The notes under the pieces: generated by a model | Database searches by the model: none | Told to the model about the DNA's origin: nothing | The model's input: only the letters and a program-made list of their open reading frames with translations | Part shown: piece after piece, positions 58,006-64,000 of the stretch | Layout of the letters: each line of letters begins with the position of its first letter | Position numbering within the stretch: position 1 is the first letter of the stretch | Position numbers and translations under genes: made by a program | From: Aquatica leii | Lineage: Eukaryota > Arthropoda > Insecta > Coleoptera > Lampyridae | Reading direction: 5' to 3' | DNA length: 64,000 nt | Assembly: GCA_035610365.1 (NCBI GenBank) | Contig: CM069432.1 | Location: forward strand, 275,875,482 to 275,939,481

Positions 58006-59070
58006 ATGTGTTTAAAGTACTTGTCGTTTTTGTGCGTTTTAGTTGAAACTCTCCAAGATGATAAACCTTTTGTGCGAATTAGTCAAGGAGTAGTTGCAGG
58101 TGTATGTGAGCGCTTAAGTAATTTCGTTTATATAAAGTTAACATGCTTAGGTGAAAGTGTACACGGAATATGGTGGAATTATTGATGCGTATTTGGGTAT
58201 TCCGTATGCAGCTGCGCCTATAGGTAAATTGCGTTTTTCTGCGCCCCAAAAACACAACGGATGGAATGGCACGCTTCATGCAACTGCTTACGGACCTTCT
58301 TGTCCGCAATTGCCGATTCGCGAAGGAATTAACGAAAGCGAAAATTGCTTGTTTCTTAATATCTGGACACCGAAGGTGGTTCGTGTATTAATTTTTACAC
58401 AAACGTAATTTTAGCGTTTTTAGACTACGGCACGGTATCTGTTGCCGGTTGTAATATTCCTCGATGGTGATGAGTTCGCGCAAGGTGGTCGCAGACAAAT
58501 CTCTGGCCAGGATTTGTCCGTTGAGGATATTGTTATCGTTACTGTTAATTATCGATTAAACGTGTTTGGATTTTTATGTTTAGAATCCTTGCAAGTGAGA
58601 GGCAACATGGGTTTATTAGATCAGTATTTGTCGATGTTATGGGTTCGTGAAAATATTAGATATTTCGGTGGGGACCCTGACAAAATTACTCTGTACGGAT
58701 ATTCTGCTGGAGCAGCAAGTGTAATTTTGCACCTTATTTCACCGAGAACTGCAGGTATAAATAAATAAAAATTTTTTATTTTAACGGCAAATACCGTTGT
58801 GACAATTATAATTTTTATTATTAATTTAAGTAAATATAAATTACAGTCTTTATCTATGTGTTTACTTAAATTACAGGTTACTTTCACCGAGCAATTTTAT
58901 CTTCCGGCTCAACGATTTCGCCGTGGCATATAACAAATAATGCAAAATCGGCATCATGGGAAATTGCTAGAGTTTTGGGCTGTCTAAACAATTATTATAA
59001 CAGTATGTTGCAATGTCTCCGATCAAAAAGCACTCAAGACATTTTAAAAGCTTACGAAGAATATCGCGAG
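58006..59070 (+). CDS. Carboxylesterase-family (alpha/beta hydrolase, type-B) gene, first four exons
   Basis: Exons at 58006-58101, 58151-58375, 58424-58754 and 58877-59070, introns 49, 48 and 122 bp, all GT-AG; the four exons join in frame to 282 residues, about half of the usual 550. The ATG at 58006 is followed by a hydrophobic signal-like start (LKYLSFLCVLVETL). Family landmarks: YLGIPYAAAPIGKLRF, SENCLFLNIWTP (normally EDCLxLN), VNYRLNVFGFL, NMGLLDQ, and the nucleophile elbow GYSAGAAS with the catalytic Ser at about residue 201. The oxyanion-hole motif, normally HGGGF-like, reads LDGDEF, so the protein may be a weak or non-catalytic esterase homologue. A GT donor at 59071 opens a further intron; Glu and His of the triad should lie in later exons not found here. 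This is the only host gene in the window. Confidence 0.88.
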
Positions 59071-59265
59071 GTAAGAAATTTTAATTTTTTGTATATATTT
59101 ACCTTGTTTTTAATTAAAAAAATAATTGTTTTTCTTAAAACATAATAAATATAAAATCATTTATGTGAAAGTAATGGTTTAAATTTAATTTTGTAATTCA
59201 GAATGGAGTAATAATTGCATTAAATGCGTTATTTTACTAGCTAACAAACGAAAAAAAAAATAATC
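59071..59265. other. Start of esterase intron 4
   Basis: It follows the splice donor GTAAGA. AT-rich, no exon recognised. The following 4.4 kb of transposon debris either lies in this intron or has replaced the rest of the gene. Confidence 0.5.
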
Positions 59266-61692
59266 ATGAACCTTTTTATTCTAAGGTGTAAGGTTATACA
59301 TTTCACTTATTATTCTATTACATTTCTTATTATATTTATAAATTTTCTCCATTCCTTCTTGTTCTCTGTCAACTTCTTGGTTTCAATCCACGTTTTGCCT
59401 TTTCTGCCTAGTATCGCCGTTATTTCGTCATTCCAAGTCTGCTTGGATCTTCCTCTTGTTCTACTTCTTATTGCTCCTGCTTCCCACACGTTTTTGACTA
59501 GTCTCTTATTGTCCATTCTGCAAATATCTCCAAACCATCTCAGTTGTTGTTTTTCTATTATATTCATAACTGGCTCTACTTCTAGTTCTTTTCTTACTAT
59601 GTCGTTTCTTATCTTGTCTCTTCTAGTTATAGCCTTAACTCTTCTTAGATACTTCATATCCATGGCTTGGATCTTACTCCTGATTAATACTGCTCAGTAA
59701 AATAAATTTGTTAGACATGTCCTTGTTTTTCTTGAAAATTTTTTGATGTAAAGGTATTCAAGTTTCATATGGTTGAAAAGAGAAAAAAAGACTCTATCAA
59801 ATAAGTATAATAAAGACGTGCCTTGCCATTTAAAAAAATGTAAGTGTTATTCGTTGCGATTTTGTTTACAGCAAAAATTTAAATTGATATCTCCCAGGTG
59901 GTAGATAACTAAGTGATAAACAACTTTTATTTACAACTTTTTCGTGTAAAGTGCATATTTATCGACCTGTATAATATATTCCATACTTTTCGGACACACT
60001 GTATATCTCCGAGCCTCCTGCTCTGCTTTTTTCCATCATCTGCTTTATAGTGAAAATATGGTCTTGTACGCTCCTACATTTCCTGAATCCACTCTGTGCC
60101 TCATCTAGTTTTTCTTCAATTATATTTCTTAGTCTTTTTTCTAGAATTCTCTCGTATATTTTTGATACAATGCTTAATAATGTTATTCCCCTATAATTCG
60201 AGCATTCTCCGCTGTCCCCTTTCTTGAATATTGGAACGATCACTCCAATCTTTCAATCTTCGGGTACTTTTCCTGTGTCCCGCGCCTTGTTTAATATTTT
60301 TTGTAGCCATTCTAGTCCCTTTGTTTTTAATCATTTCACCTGTTATTTTGTCATGTCCTGCTGCTTTTCCTGTTGTTATGCTTTTTATTGCTTTTAGTAC
60401 TTCCTCCAATTGTATGTGATTCTCGTCTTCCTCTTCTAGGTGTTTTTCTCTTTCTTCGTTTGTCGTGTTTCCTGTTTTGCTTGTATTGAGAAGTTCTTGG
60501 AAATATTCTTTCCACCTTTCCATAATTTCTTTTTCATCGGTTAAAATTTTGTTGTCTTTTGATTTTATTTGTCGTAAACTTTGTTGTTTTCCTTTTCTTA
60601 AGGTCTTTAGCACTCGGTAGAATAACTTTTGGTTTCCTTTGCTATCTTCCTCCATTTTTTGATCGAATTCTTCCCATGTACTTTGCTTTTTTTCCGTTTT
60701 ACTTCCTAGGTATTGTTTCCACTTTTCTTTTTTAACCTTTACTTGTTCTTTGATGTCTTTATTCCACCATTTGGTTTGTTTCTTTTGTTTATCTAGCGCA
60801 ATTGTTCCACACTGTTCCCTTGCTGTTGTCAGTACAATCTCTTTAAAGTGTCTCCACATCTGCTCTAGACTTCCTATTGGTCAGCGTTTGCTGCTATTCT
60901 CTCTTCTATACTTTTCCTATATTTGCTTGCCGTTTCTGTTTCTTGCAGTTTGTATGTCTTTATCTTCTCGTTTACTCTTGTTCTGTGTCGTGTGTTTGTT
61001 TCTAGTGTTTTTTCTTTTTCCGTTATTATACATAATTTCGCTACTACCAAATAGTGGTAACTCTAGATTTCGGGCCTTCTTCTTGTTTTAACATCTACGA
61101 TTTCTTTCCTGGATGTTCTGTTTATGATTACGTTATCTATTATGGATTTCTCGTTTCTGCTTATAACCTCTCTAGTGTATTTAAGTATTTCCTTGTGCTT
61201 GAAGAATGTATTCGTTATTATTAAGTTGTTTTCTATCTCCGTTATTGTTTTTATGATTTTCTCCGTATTGTCCTATTACGTCGATCGCGTTATTGCTTCT
61301 TTTCCCTACCCGACAATTGAAGTCTCCTAGCATTATTAATCTATTATTTATATTTTCTATCATTTCGTTCATATCTTCCCAAAATTCATCTTTCTTTTTT
61401 GTGTTTTCATCTTCGCTTGGGCCGTAGATTATTAGAAGAGTTATTATGTTTTGTTGATCTAATTGTATTTCGACTTTTAGTATCTTTCCTGACTTAAATT
61501 CCCATTTATTTACACTATTAGCATGATCTTTTCTTATTATGTACCCTAATCCTTCAGCTGAACGGTCGTCTGGTTTTACTCCACTATATATTAGTAAGTG
61601 TCCATTTTCCATTTCTATCATCCCATTTCCTTTTTTCTTTGTTTCTGTGATTGCTAATATGTCTAGGTTTGCTTTCTCAAATTCATATATGA
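59266..61692 (-). pseudogene. RTE-like LINE, minus strand, RT core missing
   Basis: The endonuclease segment at 61690-61181 reads EKANLDILAITETK, then RSAEGLGYIIRKDHAN and LGDFNCRVGKRSNN (catalytic GDFN). The linker and RT N-terminus at 60859-60191 include KKQTKWWNKDIKEQVKVKKE and TGKAAGHDKITGEMIK. RT continues at 60243-60000 (MIVPIFKKGDSGECSNYRGI, LDEAQSGFRKCRSVQDHIF). The YADD-containing part is absent. In its place (about 59700-60000) is unrelated sequence bordered by CAGTGTGTCCGAAAAGTATG. The C-terminal region at 59663-59310 (KYLRRVKAITRRDKIRND, LRWFGDICRM) follows. Clade assignment rests on this C-terminal block and is tentative. It lies in or after the esterase gene, in opposite orientation. 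Confidence 0.78.
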
Positions 61693-62180
61693 AAGTACTG
61701 TAGTTACGTCCTCCTTTTAATGTTTAATTAGTGAATTGGTTAGGAACACTCTTCACTAGGAGGGGCAATTAAACCACTTTAGATTTTTAATATGGCGACG
61801 TTTCGTGCAACCATGTGTGCACTTTTTCAAGCCACTAAAATATATTGTACGTAAGTTACACATTGCTTATTGTATAATAAATAATACGTTTTAGGTACAA
61901 AACAAGAAACTTACACAAAAAAGTTCGAGTGGAAACGTCCTCAACTCCAAACAACATGACAACTAATACACAATATAAATAACATAAATAACTCGTTAAA
62001 ATATTATTAAAAAGGTCAAATAATTAAAATGTTGTATATGAACAATAACTAAGCACACATGGTTGCACGAAACGTCGCCATATTAAAAATCTAAAGTGGT
62101 TTAATTGCCCCTCCTAGTGAAGAGTGTTCCTAACCAATTCATTAATTAAACATTAAAAGGAGGACGTAACTACAGTACTT
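61693..62180. mobile_element. Foldback element with 128-bp inverted arms
   Basis: 61693-61820 and 62053-62180 are reverse complements with about one mismatch by eye (for example ggcgacgtttcgtgcaacc against ggttgcacgaaacgtcgcc). They surround a 232-bp AT-rich loop without coding sequence. The element interrupts the endonuclease end of the RTE-like LINE. No clear target duplication was found. It may be a MITE, or inverted terminal repeats belonging to the Penelope-like fragment that starts immediately to the right. Confidence 0.85.
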
Positions 62181-62202
62181 GATTATCATATTTCTTCCAA
62201 TA

Positions 62203-62694
62203 ATGGCATCCGTGTCCGAAGTACCATCTAACACCCAGTCGACTTGGCACAACACAATACGTAATAGCTACAATCAAGATACATACAAAACCATCATCAA
62301 ATTAGAAAAGTCATACATTAAACGTTCCAAATTAATCAATCGCAAAGTGTATTTAAAAAGGTGTAAGTCAAACTTTATCGTACCGACACACATCCAACAA
62401 TTCTTTAAATGCACGTACTTAATACAGGCTGATCACACCCCATTTAGCAATAAGTTAGATAGATTAATTAATAATTTTAAAAAATCGATTATCAAAATTG
62501 AAATCGATATAACGTATTGGCAGATATATAACCTTACTAAAACAATCGAAGGTCTAAAGGTCAATCTATACAGTGTGCTCCATCAAACAGATTTCCAGAT
62601 TTTGCTCAAAATTTTAAGTAATAAACAAAAATATATAAGTGATTTTTTTCAAAGAATTTGTGAAAGTGGTATACTCAGTTGCCGAGCGGGTTGA
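62203..62694 (+). pseudogene. Possible Penelope-like retroelement N-terminal region
   Basis: An open frame of about 164 codons from ATG 62203. TIIKLEKSYIKRSKLINRKV, then YLKRCKSNFIVPTHIQQFF resembles the N-terminal region of Penelope-like reverse transcriptases (FLxxCxxxxxxPxxL pattern). The rest is basic and helical with no recognised catalytic motif. It ends where mariner-type sequence begins. The identification rests on one pattern; it could be an unrelated protein. Confidence 0.38.
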
Positions 62695-63480
62695 AAGAAT
62701 TTACCTTCACGCAAGTGAAAATCGATGCGCTTTACAAGCGGCTACTGCATTCAATGCAATACACCTGGATAAAAACGCCACCAATGCTTACGTGCGACTT
62801 CTTGTGCAAAAATTTAAAGCCACTGATTCTGTAGCAGAATCAAGGTACAACAGCGAAGAATTCTGGATGAAAGGATGCAAATTGAAATTTTGGGCTAAAT
62901 CGTCATATGTCCAACAACCTCGCTTTGCAAAGTTGCAGAATTAACGGGATGTCTCGCATGAATCAGTTCGGAAAGTCTTAAAAGCACATAATTTTTTCCT
63001 TACAAAGTGCACACTCTTCCATAACGATGGTCTTGATAGACAAATTCAGTTTTGTGAAACTATGATTGAAAAACTGGAACAATATCCTTTTGAAAAAAAC
63101 ATTTTTTTAAACGGGCAAGTCAACAAACAAAATTGTCGTTATTGTACGAGAGTATCATACCCAATATCCCCAGAAACAAAAGAAAAATGTTTGGGTTGGC
63201 ATTCTGGGCGATAAAATTTGAATGAGAAACTTACAGTTGAATTTTTTTGTGAATTTACTCAAAAATACAATAAAGCCGTTGATTGTTCAAACTGCGATGC
63301 AAATCTGCTTTACGCATTACGCCATGCAAACCGTGTAGTGGCTAGATGAATATTATCCAAGAAGTAGAAGAACAATCGTATGGCCATCGTGCTCGTCTGA
63401 TTTAACACCGCTAGATTTTTTATGGGGCCACATCAAATCAAAACCCAGCAGATTTACAAGACTCACAAAAACAAATTATC
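62665..63480 (+). pseudogene. Mariner-type transposase (DUF4817 group)
   Basis: The N-terminal helix-turn-helix region lies at 62665-62860 (VAERVERIYLHASENRCALQ, AATAFNAIHLDKNATNAYVR, LLVQKFKATDSVAE). The catalytic region at 63050-63450 is in broken frames: FFLNGQVNKQ-like and VWVGILGDKI sequence, LDEYYPRSRRTIVWPSCSSD and LTPLDFLWGHIKSK. It is the same broad group as the fragment at 37.8-38.1 kb. Stops and frameshifts, and loss of the DGAPPH block, make it inactive. Confidence 0.78.
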
Positions 63481-64000
63481 AACGCTTGTGGTTTGTAATA
63501 TATTCCAAAAAGTGAGGCAAAAAGTTGAATTCCGACTAATTTTCTGCTTAGAAAAAACGATAAACATTTTAAACAGTTCTGGTAATTACTTTTCCAAACA
63601 AAATTTCACAAACAGCTTCTCTTGAAACTTGATTATTTGCTAATTATTTCAAAAGTGTCAAATAAAATGTCACTTTTTTTGATATTTTTGTATAGCATTA
63701 TTAAAGATCTTGGCAATGATATATCATAAGTTTGGAGTTGCAATTTACATTTAGGGTGGTCGGGGGTGAAAGGGCAAATATTGGTGTGCCACTGACTATG
63801 TCAATTTGGTTCGCTCGAAAAAAAATTATTTATCCGTAATTTAATTTAATTGAATCTATCTTGTTAAACAAGCTGGATTTTGTTTATTTTATTTTTGGTT
63901 TCTAAATACTTATGGTTTCTCTATTGTTTTATGTCTTTTTAACTTTTTGTAGCTAAAACCTAAAAAGTGATTTCTAATAATACAATTTTTCCGTAGTTGC
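63481..64000. other. AT-rich right edge, no gene recognised
   Basis: A short open frame at 63422-63625 is partly the mariner tail read in another frame. Nothing else is supported. No later esterase exon is visible. Confidence 0.45.

Noticed and set aside
59266-61330. Plus-strand open frames at 59266-59700, 60750-61091 and 61124-61330
   Set aside because: They are antisense to the RTE-like LINE on the minus strand, where domain motifs are clear.
61693-62180. Hammerhead ribozyme in the inverted arms, as in some Penelope-like terminal repeats
   Set aside because: The conserved CTGATGA core is absent on both strands.

Overview
This is an AT-rich, intron-containing eukaryotic window, almost certainly from an insect genome. 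The retroelement families (BEL/Pao with an env-like gene, R1-clade and Jockey-clade LINEs, hAT/DUF4371, Tc1/mariner, piggyBac, MULE with a FLYWCH zinc finger, Helitron) and a carboxylesterase-type gene with introns of 48, 49 and 122 bp support this. The order cannot be fixed from the sequence. The very short introns would suit a beetle, but that is only a hint. Apart from one host gene, nearly all recognisable sequence is mobile-element remains, nested in each other and mostly broken by stops and frameshifts.

Layout. 1-2447 is a tandem satellite with a 181-bp period. 3.9-10.0 kb holds degraded fragments: BEL/Pao (-), Jockey (+), Tc1-like (-), Ty3/gypsy (+) and a pogo-like DDE scrap. 10.0-15.6 kb is the best-preserved retroelement, a 5'-truncated BEL/Pao element with protease, RT, RNase H, integrase, an env-like membrane protein gene and a 3' LTR. 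18.1-21.5 kb is an R1-clade LINE. From 20.5 to 31.3 kb lies a large imperfect inverted repeat: R1 3' half plus a DUF4371 hAT transposon, with arms at 20484-26100 and 27014-31295. The left arm carries a Helitron and a solo LTR whose empty target sites are preserved in the right arm. The right arm splits a MULE element. 32.9-37.1 kb (-) and 42.2-44.7 kb (+) are two copies of one purine-rich LINE family. Between them are a mariner fragment, a solo LTR and a piggyBac fragment. 45.3-49.3 kb is a second R1-type LINE split by a solo LTR. 49.9-57.7 kb is a Ty3/gypsy element interrupted inside integrase by foreign DNA that includes another LTR. Downstream of integrase it carries a TARG1/OARD1-like macro-domain ORF (ADP-ribosyl hydrolase family). 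58.0-59.07 kb holds the first four exons of a carboxylesterase-family gene. 59.3-63.5 kb holds an RTE-like LINE (-), a foldback element, a Penelope-like fragment and a mariner-type transposase.

The most unusual items are the macro-domain ORF inside an LTR retrotransposon, the paired filled and empty insertion sites inside the inverted duplication, the MULE split with a target duplication of about 100 bp, and the env-bearing BEL/Pao whose tryptophan codons have repeatedly become stops. All assignments come from reading motifs by eye; no database search was possible.
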